Origin: Bugula neritina
Taxonomy: Eukaryota > Bryozoa > Gymnolaemata > Cheilostomatida > Bugulidae
Direction of reading: 5' to 3'
NCBI GenBank assembly: GCA_964035545.1
Contig: OZ037772.1
Span: 3,751,038 to 3,815,037 of the forward strand
DNA length: 64,000 bases
In this document: in pieces, positions 23,601 through 33,608 of the stretch
Layout: each line of letters opens with the position of its first letter
Numbering within the stretch: position 1 is the stretch's first letter
Program-made: the position numbers and the translations under genes
The notes under the pieces: generated by a model
Databases searched by the model: none
What the model was told of the DNA's origin: nothing
The model's input: only the letters and a program-made list of their open reading frames with translations

Positions 23601-26600
23601 GGTAATTACTTGCTGTTTCTATTTCTGTAGGAAGAAACTGAGAAATATTACAAGAACCTGTTATTTATTATTTTATTATTAAAGTGAGTTATGTAACAGT
23701 AAAAGAGGAAGTAAGTTTGTCAGCATTAAGGTTTGTGTGAGACAGAAGTGGATAGTGCAGGAGTTTATATTCTCACTGTTATGTTGAATATTTAGTATAT
23801 TTCATCCTTCAAGTGTCTGTTCCCTTGATAAGATGGTATAGGCATAGCTTTAACTCAGTGGTGTCCCACCTTCTTCATACCATCCTCCTTTTTATGAATG
23901 TTTTCTATTAAGTTTCCCCCCTTTTAAAAAATTGTAATTTCATTTATAAAGAAAATCTGGGACGGCTTGTTTTCCTAATGGTTCATTGAGTGTAGAAAAA
24001 AGCACTTTGTATTTAACATGAACCAGTGTCTGTCACAACTTCAGTTCAGCTTTGAAAGCATTGATGCTGGTATTAAAAGCAGTGAGTTGATGATTATGCT
24101 TCTTCATTTTAGGTTCAGATTTTTTAGTACAGCAAATATATCTACTAGGTATGAAGTAAATAGTTTATAGAGATCAGTTCGACTGACTGCAAAAACTTGC
24201 TGTTAGTTTTTTCCTTTCAAGAAACTTGTTAACTTCCATTCGCAGCTAGGATAGAGTGAATATTAGAGACATGAATGTAGAAGTAAACTTAGATTGTAAA
24301 ATGTAGTGTGGATAAATAAATGAACTACATAAAATGAAGGAGTTGTAGTTATACATACACAGTACATGTAATCTTGAAACCAAGGCAACAGCTCAAAGAG
24401 CTGGTAACAAACTGTGTGAAACGAAACCCCCTAAAAAGCCCACATTTCCTGCAAGGGAATTCCTCAAAGGTTGGAGCTACTGCTTTAATGTTTTTCAATT
24501 ATGTCATTCCAAGTGCAAGCAGGGAATAATGAGCTAAACATGTGACATCTTTCTAGAATGTTCCTTTGTGTGAATCACTGCTAGAGAAGGTTGAGCTATG
24601 ATTAACTCAGATAGCAATACTTGAGGCAGGGTCTAACTGTTTAGTTATTACATAGTATGTGTATAGTGATACATCATCAACCTGTAGGTACAGGTAGTAG
24701 GTGTAGGATAAGTACAATGTCATATCTAAAAATGCTTTTATAAATAGTGTGATTTTATGTATACAGAGGAGACAGTAGCATCCCATGACTTGGCATCTTT
24801 GAGTGATTTGTCTTGTGAGTTACGAGAAAGTCTGACTAGTGGGATAGAGACTCTGTCTGAGAAAGTTGCAGAGTTGAATGACATCTCAAAGGATGCCTGG
24901 AAAGAACTGAGTAAAATAGAAGATGAAGTGAAGAAGATGGTTGCCAGAGTAAACGCTAAAGCTAATGCTCAGGTATGCTGACATGATGATGTCATTGGAT
25001 GTATTTCTGTTTGGCTGAAATTATGTTATGCATCTGGTCTTTGAGTTTTAATCAGAAATGAATTTCATTTGCCACTAGAATCAACTGACCATTAAAGTAT
25101 TATCATTCTGTGAACAAGTAGCAGTAGTCATTCATCACATGTTACTCAGTGCAGAGGAACCTGTCAATACAGATGACTCACTCATCCTTCTGCAACTGTC
25201 AATCACTCACAGAGAGAGGTTGGCTGTGTGAGTGATTGACAGGTGTCAGGAGGAGGAGACTAGTCACGTGGTGTACTAGCTCTCTGCTGTGTATAGAGTG
25301 TCACGTGACTGAGTCATTGTCCACTCAGTGGGTGATCTGTTATTTTCATTTCAAGTGCAGAGGTTGTGAGGTGCAGATGTGGTTACACTGTGTTACTATT
25401 TATTAGATAGCAGAGATTAGAAAGAGAGCTACAAACCTGAGGCTAGAAATATATGGATATTTGAAGAGCTGCACACAGATAGTGGATAATTATAGAATAG
25501 AGCTGGCCTTGAGTAAGATAATGGGCAGACAGTCTCTGCTGGACACAGTACAACATGCAGTTGATAAGTTCAATGATGCAGGGATTGTGAGAGACTACAA
25601 AGAGATGAGTGAGAAGGTGGAAAAGGCTACAGATATTGGTGTAATAGAGAAGTGTGTACTTCCAGACAGCATCTTGGTACCAACATGTAGGTGGAGTCTA
25701 TAAATAGTAACACTAACTATAAATAACTTTCTGCTTGTAATCATGTGAGTTGCTTTCACTGAATATTTAAATAGTAGAATAAGTAGATAGAGTTTATTTA
25801 TTAGAGATTGAGTTTTGTTCTACTCTCACATTATGAGACATTTCTGCAGTGTTTCAGAGTTTATGATGTATAAGTGAGCTGCTAAACTGTGTTATGCTGA
25901 CTACCTGCTGTCAGTATTAACAAGATATTCTCACTTAGACCTGTGCATCACGTAGCAACTTGTAGTAACTGCAGACTGCTTGTATTTAAACATCTTTTCA
26001 TTTTAAGTATGAAAAGCTGTTCCCACCTCCTCAGGTGATGAGATTCTCAAGTTATAGAATTGTTATTTTGTTGTTGCAGACAGTGAAGACAGTCTGGGAC
26101 TGAAGCTGCTGCAGCCACCATCTTATCTGCAGTCTGATGGACTTCCTGTACGTGACTCGTGTTACACAGTAAACATCTCAGCTGATGGACATCTCATGTG
26201 TCAGACACCAGAAGGTGTAGAAGTAAGAAATAGAGACACTCTGGATACTATCAGCTCAGCGGAGGACACCAATACTACAGAGTGGGGGGAGATACTCCAA
26301 CCTGAAGGGGTGATGGTAGGCAGCTGGTATAACAAGAAGCAGAAAACAGCTGAAGTCTCACTTCTTGATCCGAACTCCTTTGAGAAGACTCGCTCCCTCT
26401 ACAAGCAGCCATTAGATGTACTCCTTTACTATAGAATAGCTCAGCACGACTCACTGCTCTATATTGTAGACTGGAGAGAGAATCAGCTGGTAGTCTGTAA
26501 TCTAGTTGACAATAAAATACAGAAGTTCCCACTTCCTGAGATGAAGATCCCTGACCCTGTATGCATCCTCCCAGACTCAACTCTCCTCATAGGAGACTGG

Positions 26601-27908
26601 ACTGTAGATGGTAAAGTGAGAAGATATAAAGTGGAGAACACAACTCTCTCTCTAATGTGGGAGTTTCCTCACATCTCACGGCCATCTGGTATTTCCTTTG
26701 ATCCAACATCTGAACTGATTCACATCTGTACAAGGGAAGGACCTCTCCTCATCCTCTCACTTGAAGGTAAATACTCTGTTTATTATAGTAAGTTTAGTTA
26801 TTTTATATGTAATTATGTTGTAGTAAATAATATATTTTAATAATTAACAGTAAACAACTTCCACTCATAAGATATATTATGACATTGTTAGTATTTATCA
26901 AGTCACTGATGTTATTTTTAGCTAAAAGTTATGTAATAAAGACTGTAACATGCTGATAGTAGATGTTATATTCTTCATCACATGACTTGTAGCTAATAAT
27001 AATATTAGTGAATAATACTGCCTCCCTACAATAAGTTTATTTCCAGCTGCAGTAACATGCAGGATGTAAGCACAGGTAGAAGTGTATATTATACTGTATA
27101 GGTTTAAGGTGTACTCTGTGTAGTGTGCAGTGAGCTCTTAGTAAACTCTCTTATTCAGTCTTCCTTTCCAAGGGTTCACCTGGTAGTGTAGAGGATAGGG
27201 ACTCCATACTGCTGATTGAGTTGGTGCTGCAAGGGGTTCAAACCCACCTATCAGCATGTCTAGTTAGTATACTATGCAAGTGTTTTACAGTAATTTTAGA
27301 GGTGCTCAGTCTAACAACTGTGCAGACTGCCAGCTACACATGAGTTATGAGTTGTAGTTTGACTTCAGTCTAGTGCTGCTATTGTTTCGGTCATCAGATA
27401 ATTTAAATATAAATAATTTGATACTTATTGACTGCCATTGCTGAGACTATTGTAATTTGATGGTGGCTGGTAGAGCAGTGTTTGCTGGTGGGACTCAGGT
27501 GGCTGTGGTTGGTTCTTGTCAAGTATTTTATATGTGATAGTGTTGGAGTAGCTGCAGTGGTATTAGAAGTAGACATGTGGGTATGTTCTTGCTCAGAGCC
27601 ACAGGCTAAGTTTGTGGGTCAAGGTCAATACAGTTGTATAAGGAGACACTATTTTCTGCTGTTTGAATATTTACTTCATGCATGTAACCTGCTTAGTTCC
27701 ATCTTTAAAGACAGTCTGTCTGTTTCTCTCAATACACACCAACTTATACAATATGATGCTATTATTTACAGGTCAACTGGTGCTTACTGTTCCCAGAGAA
27801 AGTCTTGGTGTGAGTAGCCCCCACGTGTGGGACATTGCTGTGTATAACAGAGACACAGTGTTTCTAGCAGGTGGAGATGGACTGAGGAGATACACAATAA
27901 AATACTAA
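20601..27908 (+). CDS. RING/B-box/coiled-coil/propeller-like (TRIM-like) protein, intact copy A
   Basis: Seven exons: 20601-20782, 23034-23214, 23412-23601, 24767-24972, 25407-25686, 26080-26766 and 27772-27908. All have GT donors and AG acceptors, the phases join, and the total is 1863 nt (620 aa plus stop). Residues 17-60 form a C3HC4 RING (C17, C20, C35, H37, C40, C43, C57, C60), predicting ubiquitin E3 ligase activity. A B-box-like CDVC...C...C..H motif lies near residues 95-120, and a second B-box has C151, H154, C163, C166, C171 and C174. Charged heptad-like helix follows to about residue 345. The C-terminal 270 residues repeat short strands (LLYIVDW, QLVVCNL, TLLIGDW, ELIHICT, TVFLAGG) like a beta-propeller, comparable to the NHL domain of TRIM2/3/32/71, but I do not see a clear NHL consensus. 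The ATG follows CCAAG and starts the RING reading frame. Family members act in cytoplasmic ubiquitination, innate signalling or RNA control; the actual role here is unknown. Confidence 0.88.
21089..21604. mobile_element. hAT-type MITE in intron 1, unit A
   Basis: It begins CAGTCATTCCCAACCTTTTT and ends with the complement of CAGTGGTTCCCCACCTTGGG. These match the CAGTGGTTCTCAACC-type terminal repeats of non-autonomous hAT elements. Flanks TGTTAAAG and TGTTGGAT are a degraded 8-bp duplication. It has no transposase. Its unit-B copy is 41331-41843. Confidence 0.75.
22280..22442. repeat. Poly-C tract and (AT)n microsatellite
   Basis: A run of about ten C at 22280-22291 is followed by ATATATGTATATATCATATACATATATATA at 22364-22442. 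Unit B has the C tract (42542-42551) but only a short remnant of the AT run, so the AT tract expanded in A or was lost in B. The rest of intron 1 (21.6-23.0 kb) shows no exon. Confidence 0.85.
23856..24482. mobile_element. hAT-type MITE in intron 3, unit A
   Basis: It begins CAGTGGTGTCCCACCTTCTT, and the right end complements CAGTAGCTCCAACCTTTGAG. Flanks CTTTAACT and CTTTAATG form a near-perfect 8-bp target duplication, as expected of hAT insertion. The interior is non-coding. The unit-B copy is 44396-45044. Confidence 0.75.
25172..25250. repeat. Intron-4 hairpin with flanking E-box
   Basis: CTGTCAATCACTCAC at 25196-25210 and its exact complement at 25228-25242 form a 15-bp stem with a 17-base loop. 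Pairing extends imperfectly outward (CCTTCTGCA with AGGAGGAGG). A CACGTG lies just downstream (about 25265) and another at about 25302. In unit B the inner stem has acquired mismatches. Confidence 0.65.
27171..27262 (+). repeat. tRNA-derived SINE head, unit A
   Basis: TGGTAGTGTAGAGGATAGGG resembles a tRNA A box, and GGGGTTCAAACCC at about 27234-27246 is a good B box at tRNA-like spacing. There is no proper acceptor stem. It lies in intron 6 of the TRIM-like gene and is copied in unit B at 47672-47762. Confidence 0.55.
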
Positions 27909-28085
27909 ACTTATCAGCTACAGTTTGCTAATAATTAGCTCAGTGAGGTGCTGAGAGATAAACTGGATAAAATTTGTCATCAACATAATTATATTCATTA
28001 CAATTCATCATTACACACACTCTGTATTTTTAGTTGGATATGAGATGTTTTACTGTATCAAATATATGTTGCTATTTTACTATCT

Positions 28086-28091
28086 AATAAA
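28086..28091 (+). terminator. AATAAA polyadenylation signal, TRIM-like gene A
   Basis: AATAAA followed by GTTTATTTGTTAG, 178 bases after the stop codon. It is conserved at 48576-48581 in unit B. Confidence 0.6.
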
Positions 28092-28532
28092 GTTTATTTG
28101 TTAGTGAAAACATAGTCTGTTTTCATGTCTCATTAGCTTAGTTCAAGTTGAGTTCGATTAGTAAAAATAATCTTTACTGGAGCAGTAACTGTAAATGACT
28201 TGTCTGTGGGAGAATTTATTTACTGAATTGACATGCAGGTGCAAGTAACTCCAACATGACTTAGCAAATTTATTCAAACCACACATGATACATAATATAG
28301 ATTCCATTGCTGTGTACAACAGCAACGAGTAGCCAATCAAATTGTTTCTTGTCATGCAATCAGGAATCTGATAAATAATATATAAGTCAATCAACTAGAT
28401 ATAAACACTGTTTTACTGTACACATGAGCTGTCTGTGATGCAGCTGCTTTGTAAAATGTGTGTAATTTGATGAGTTTAGTTCAATTGGTTGCAGTTTAAT
28501 TATGACGTGTTCTCCATTCACCTGGTAGAAAC

Positions 28533-28877
28533 ATCAGGAGGTATAATAGAAGACAACTCCTAAGCATGTCCAAAGGCATGCTTTTAGTAAACAATATATT
28601 GCAATGCTACCATCTGATTAGACAACTTAGTTCTCATGCAACAGCTTAGAGCTCCTGTGTATATTGCAACTAGTTACCAAATGGTAATGACAACATTTAC
28701 ATGTAAACTCAACTCTCTTAAAAATAGCCATTATAGTACTATAGTAGGGAGTTTTGCTGATGTGTTTGTATTATTTCTACCTGCAGGGCTGATTACATTA
28801 TAAATTGTTTAATCTTATCTTGGAGTTGTGCCTCCAAATTAATCAAGTAACTTGTATTTTCTATTGTCTGTTGTCAG
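28533..28877. other. Junction spacer between units
   Basis: This sequence has no counterpart in either unit until about 28850, where TTGTATTTTCTATTG resumes the intron preceding the COLFI exon. No gene is seen. Confidence 0.5.
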
Positions 28878-29045
28878 GTGGATCCAGATGGTGGCTCCAT
28901 AGCTAATGCTATCCAGGCTTACTGTGGCAAGGAAATGAAGAGCACTTGTATCAATGCCAAGACCGCGGAGTTTGCCATCAAGTCGTACGTCACCCAGCAG
29001 CTAGATAATCAGCCATTCGTTGCTAAACACATGGGAACAGCACTC
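28878..29045 (+). pseudogene. Orphan COLFI exon at the duplication junction
   Basis: A single 168-bp (56-codon) exon with AG acceptor and GTGAGT donor encodes VDPDGGSIANAIQAYC... to ...PFVAKHMGTAL. It is the same COLFI exon as 12035-12199 and 31161-31328, and the only one of the three without an insertion or odd replacement (it keeps Tyr where B has Cys). Its neighbours are not COLFI exons: it is followed directly by a piece of COLFI intron, a 30-bp tandem repeat and then triple-helix exons. It is probably the remnant of a further, lost copy. Confidence 0.8.
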
Positions 29046-29124
29046 GTGAGTGTTTATCTTGTATCAACCATGACTGTCTTAGTAATAGTAAAGAATATCC
29101 AAGAGTTTTATGTTGAGCATTGTT

Positions 29125-29287
29125 TCCTTCACATCTATACTATATGCTGGGGTTTTCCACACACCTATGCTATATGCTGTGGTTTCCTTCCCACATATGC
29201 TATATGCTGGGGTTTCCTTCCCACATATGCTATATGCTGGGGTTTCCTTTCCACATATGCTATATGCTGGGGTTTCCCTCACAGCTA
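29125..29287. repeat. 30-bp minisatellite, about five copies
   Basis: Units close to CACATATGCTATATGCTGGG plus GTTTCCTTCC. Unit A has a single related copy at 9541-9572 (GTATTCTGTAAAATGCTGGG), so the tract expanded in B. Three frames stay open across it, giving spurious ORFs. Confidence 0.9.
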
Positions 29288-29309
29288 GTCTGTCACTTAT
29301 TTTCAGGAG

Positions 29310-32300
29310 CTGTTTATCTGGAGTACTGGGTGCTGATGGTAGACCTGGAGAAGAGGGTGCTTATCATAGACCTGGGGAGCATGGCGATCAAGGACTTCTT
29401 CGCCTCATGGGTATACAGTGGGAATCCCCGGTAACCAGGGACCTGAAGGTGCTCAAGGAGACAAGGGTGATAAGGCAAGGACATTTTTTATTCAGTTTTC
29501 TCTTTATTTTAGTTCTCTGATTTTTCACTAGCCAATCCTTTAGTTGTTTATTTATAGGGGCCAGCTGGGCCACAGGGTTCTTCTGGACCAACTGGATTTT
29601 CTGGACCAGCGAGTCCACGTGGGCCAACTGGTCCTCAAGGACCCCAGGGAGCTGAAGTAATTCCCGGTGAACAAGGACCTAAATGTATGAATTAAGTTGA
29701 ACCAATCTTTGTGCTTAGTTATTGACCATCAACAGAATCTTTGCTCTAAGAGTTATCCTTCTTAGTAGGAAGGTAAGGCAACTCCTAACTCATGATAATA
29801 TGAATATCATCTGCTGTTGAAAGACCCACTGGTTTCCAGGGACTTCAGGGATTCCCCGGAGCTCCTGTTATTGATGGTGAAAGGGGAGATGTCGGACCAG
29901 TTGGTATTGCTGGACCACCCAGGCTACGGGGTTCGGATGGCAAACAAGGAATTACTGGTCCTCCTGGTGCTATGGGTGGTATGGGACCACCTGGACCTGA
30001 TGGTGCTAAGGTAAACACTTACACTGCTAACAGGTTATTGTTACTCATCTTGTTAGTTTAGTGGTAATAAACCAATAGTCTGTATTTCTAGGGTGAACAA
30101 GGGAGAGATGGGGAAATGGGTAGTCCTGGCAGACCTGGACCTCCTGGACTTCCTGGTGAAGCCCCAGTATTTGGTTAGTTATTAGCAAAACCAAGTTATT
30201 GTTCATTACTTGTATCTTTTTCATTCTCTTCCAACTGTGTATTGGTAATATTTTGGGAATTTCATCCATAGCTTGTGATTGAAGCTTTTATTTTATTCTA
30301 CCATGGGTTATGTTAGGTGCTCCCCCTATGATGATGAGTGCAATGATGTCCAACAGTAAAGGTGTACAAGCAGATGATGCAGGCGCCAACAATGAGCTCT
30401 ATAATATGTACCTCAGTGAGTAATGGCCATGATGTGCTTTGATGTTGCCCGATTTGTAGTGGAAAGGGCTTTTTGAATGCTGTTTTGGAACTCAAATGAC
30501 AGACTCGTTTCAAATTGTTTATGTTTTTGCAAACAAACATTTTTATAATTAACTGCTAGAAACTATTGTAATAAAAATAGAGACAGCTGTTATAATGTGT
30601 TTCTCCTCCTAGCATTGATGATTGACATTCTTGTTTGATGAGTCACCTATTTAGTTCGTTTCTCCAGTTAAATGTTGCTACATTCTGACATATTATATAA
30701 TGTTGATTTTATTGCTGTTAGCTTACATCACTACTTCCACCTTATTTCTCTAGAAACAAAAGTAAGAGACGGGTCCAAAGACAGCCCTGTTAGAGACTGT
30801 AGAGAACTCTTCACTGAAAACCCAGAGTTCAAGAGTGGAACTTAATGGGTGAGAGAAGATGCTGATATGTTTCTATTTTCTCTGCTCAGAGGAAATCTGC
30901 ATCCAAGTCTAATGACTGAAATTTTGTGAACATGTTTTACATTCTACAATTACTACTCCTGAGATGTCAATATAATGTCATGTGAAGTTTCCACAGATAT
31001 TTAATGAATTGTTGTTTAGGAAAAAAAGTTTTCCCATGAGTTGCCTGTATTATATAATTCTGTATATTCAACAGCTGAACATGTTTTAGTAGTTTTATTT
31101 GATATTAGCATTATGTTAGTGTGAAATAGAGAAGTTGTATTCTCTATTGTTTGTTGTCAGGTGGATCCAGATGGTGGCTCCATAGCTAATGCTATCCAGG
31201 CTTACTGTCGCAAGGAAATGAAGAGCACTTGCATCAATGCCAAGACCTCTGAGTTTGCCACCAAGTCGTGCGTCACCCAGCAGCTAGATAATCAGCCATT
31301 CGTTGCTAAACACATGGAAACAGCACTCGTGAGTGTTTAACTTGTATCAGCCATGACTTTCTCTGTATTATTTTAAAATATCTAAAAGTTTTTTTGTTGA
31401 GCATTTTCGCTATTGTAACATATTTGTTTATTGTATAAGGATGTTGATAAGTGTTGCTATAGTAACATGTGGGTTTCCTGTATGGATGTTGATAAGTGTT
31501 GCTATAGTAACTTGTAGTTTGTAGTTTGAGTATCAGGCAGAGTTTTCCCAATTCTCAGCTTCCTTCGAATTCACTCTGAGAGAGCAAACCCTGACTTACA
31601 GGTAATAGTCACTGCTAGCAGCTTATCAAATAGTCACTAGTCGCTAGTCACCAGATATTAGTCCTCTACTATGTTGCTAGTCACTTGATAATCTGAACAA
31701 TCACAGGCTTCTTCTTAAGCTGAGCGAGTTGTTGGTATGACTATTCCCTTTGCCGATTGTAGATGTATAAACTCAGTGGCGGTAGAAGACGCATTCGGTA
31801 GGAATAATAAGTCAGTCATTTTATATACAGCTGGTGATAAAGAATACACAGCAACATTTAGCAGGTTCCAATTTTCCGTGCTGCAGAGTGATTGCAAGGT
31901 ATGTAAATCCGACCTATATAGCGTAAATCAGACCTACATACTGTAAATCTGACCTATATACTGTGAATCTGACCTATATACTGTAAATCTGACGTATATA
32001 ATGTAAATCTGACCTATATAGTGTAAATCTAATCTATATAGTGTAAATTCTACCTACATATGAACATGATTGCGATAGTTGCATCTTTTTTTCTATTAAG
32101 ATACAATATAGCTTGCCTTTGAGGCTTTTTAACAACTACTTATGAGTTCAACCCAAAAGCCACTTTGATTTCTGTGCAAGTTTAGAATTTTGAGTTTGCC
32201 CTCTGCCATTTTGTAGTATTCCAAATACCATCAGAAGCTCTGACAGTGATTGAGATTGACACCAAGACCTCCACCCACTTGCCTATTATTGACATTGCTC

Positions 32301-32365
32301 TTGGTGACATCGGGACCACCCACAAAGAGTTTGGGGTTCAGCTTGGAGAAGTCTGCTTTTCATAG
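29310..32365 (+). pseudogene. Fibrillar collagen copy B (3' half), inactivated
   Basis: Helix exons: about 29310-29474, about 29558-29683, about 29840-30009 and 30091-30176. Telopeptide and cleavage-site exon: 30317-30419. COLFI exons: about 30755-30848, 31161-31328, about 31560-31601, about 31720-31898 and about 32195-32365. The last exon, from an AG at about 32194, encodes LPIIDIALGDIGTTHKEFG and ends GEVCFS, like the usual C-terminus of fibrillar procollagens. Lesions: a 2-bp insertion near 29410 shifts the frame in the first helix exon; TAT is replaced by TAA in SGT-stop-W near 30841-30845. Glycine substitutions break the Gly-X-Y rule (GPASPR, GAEVIPG, GAPVIDG, PPRLRG). The C-terminal exons are better preserved than in copy A. 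No N-terminal half is present, so this is a truncated, non-functional copy unless spliced to distant exons. Confidence 0.82.
31905..32050. repeat. 20-bp minisatellite, about seven copies (unit B)
   Basis: GACCTATATACTGTAAATCT units after a COLFI splice donor. More copies than the matching tract in unit A. Confidence 0.9.
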
Positions 32366-33081
32366 ACTCATATCTAACAACAGTGTTATTTGTCTGATTT
32401 GTAAGACTGTCCCTGATTAGATAATTAGTGGCCAATCAGAGAATGCAATCAATGTTTGGTTGGCTGAGACCAGCAGTCTGATTTTTATATAACCTAATTT
32501 TTAAATGAAAGATTTGATTACTCTATAATTAAATTTATCCGAGACTTCCAAGGCAGTGACGGTGATTTTTGTACATATAAATTTGAAGAAGTTTAGCTAT
32601 AGGGTTTATGCTGTTTTTTAATTATTCCACCATAACCTGAGATTGTGAGTAGTGATTCTAGAATGAGATAGGGAGGGTCTTATGCCCCTCCCTGTGATTT
32701 TATATATTTTGAAACTGTTGTTGATTTAGTAATTCTGTTGGTGCTACATTTTTAAATTTATTTAATCCAATCATTTCTTTAATATTACAAAATATATTTT
32801 ACCATACAGCACTACACAACTTATTTCTCAGCTTGTAAATTTCATCATCAAAATTATTACAGTACTAAAGTTGGTCACAGATTTCTGATAAGCTGCAGTT
32901 TTCAGATTTGATTATTTAACCTATTCATCCTGAAATGAGACATTGTTAGTTTAAAATGGAGTGTAACATATATTTTAGTTACTTAGTTCCAACTGTGTTG
33001 ACCATATCAACATTTTAAATTTTACTTTGGCTGCTATGAAGTATAATATAAGCAAATGGCATTAAGTTATTAATATATAAT

Positions 33082-33239
33082 AAGGTTTGCAAAGACTTAA
33101 TATACCAAGCAACTGTGACAAGACATGACAATAACTCCAGCCAATCATACATAGGACTTTGTTCAACTACCTTCAAAACCAGACTCAACAACCATAAAGC
33201 CTCTTTCCTACATGCAGATAAAACCAACAGCACACAACT

Positions 33240-33246
<7 letters not shown>
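33082..33246 (+). mobile_element. Penelope-like GIY-YIG domain fragment
   Basis: An open stretch encodes LIYQATVT, then SYIGLCSTTFKTRLNNHKAS and NSTQL. The order YIGL-x4-FKxRxxNHxxSF-...-NSTxL is typical of the GIY-YIG endonuclease region at the C-terminus of Penelope-like and related retroelements. It is cut off by the (AT)n tract before the end of the domain. It lies in an insert of about 580 bp (about 32750-33335) that is absent from unit A. Confidence 0.65.
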
Positions 33247-33308
<62 letters not shown>

Positions 33309-33340
33309 AGATTGAGATATATATAAATATAATATATATG
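33244..33340. repeat. (AT)n microsatellite
   Basis: About 60 bp of pure (AT)n at 33246-33306, then degenerate ATATATAAATATAATATATA. Confidence 0.95.
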
Positions 33341-33608
33341 CGGCCCAGAGAGGAACTCAGTCATCATGAACTCCAATGTCAATAATTTGAATATATTACA
33401 ATAATACATATATAGTATATTATTATTATTCTTTCAGGATAACCATTCTATTTATATTAACACCTGTTTATTTGAAGTAATTTAATAAGTTTTGCTGTAA
33501 ATTTATTTCTCAAACCAGCATGTCAGTTAAATATAAAAGTTAAATTACACACACAACAGATAAACATGCAGTGATATACATTATAAAGCATATCATGTTG
33601 GTGAATTG

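Larger units (their letters stand above)
9560..28532 (+). repeat. Segmental duplication, unit A
   Basis: From about CACAGCTAGTCTG (9572) to CATTCACCTGGTAGAAA (28516-28532), unit A aligns in order with unit B. It includes helix exons, COLFI exons, the satellite, repeated spacer, hairpin, promoter-like segment, seven TRIM-like exons, MITEs and the SINE head. The offset is about 19.1 kb across the collagen part and about 20.2 kb after the satellite; the change is explained by array length and private insertions. Confidence 0.92.

Noticed and set aside
26275-26580. 101-codon minus-strand ORF and its unit-B counterpart (46773-47081)
   Set aside because: Antisense shadow of TRIM-like exon 6.
27171-27262. 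Functional tRNA gene (also 47672-47762, 2990-3060 and 59268-59340)
   Set aside because: A- and B-box-like words occur, but there is no paired acceptor stem or anticodon arm; more likely SINE heads.
29079-29282. Repeat ORFs on both strands (YAICWGF / ETPAYSICGK)
   Set aside because: A 30-bp tandem repeat keeps several frames open; expansion is private to unit B and non-coding.
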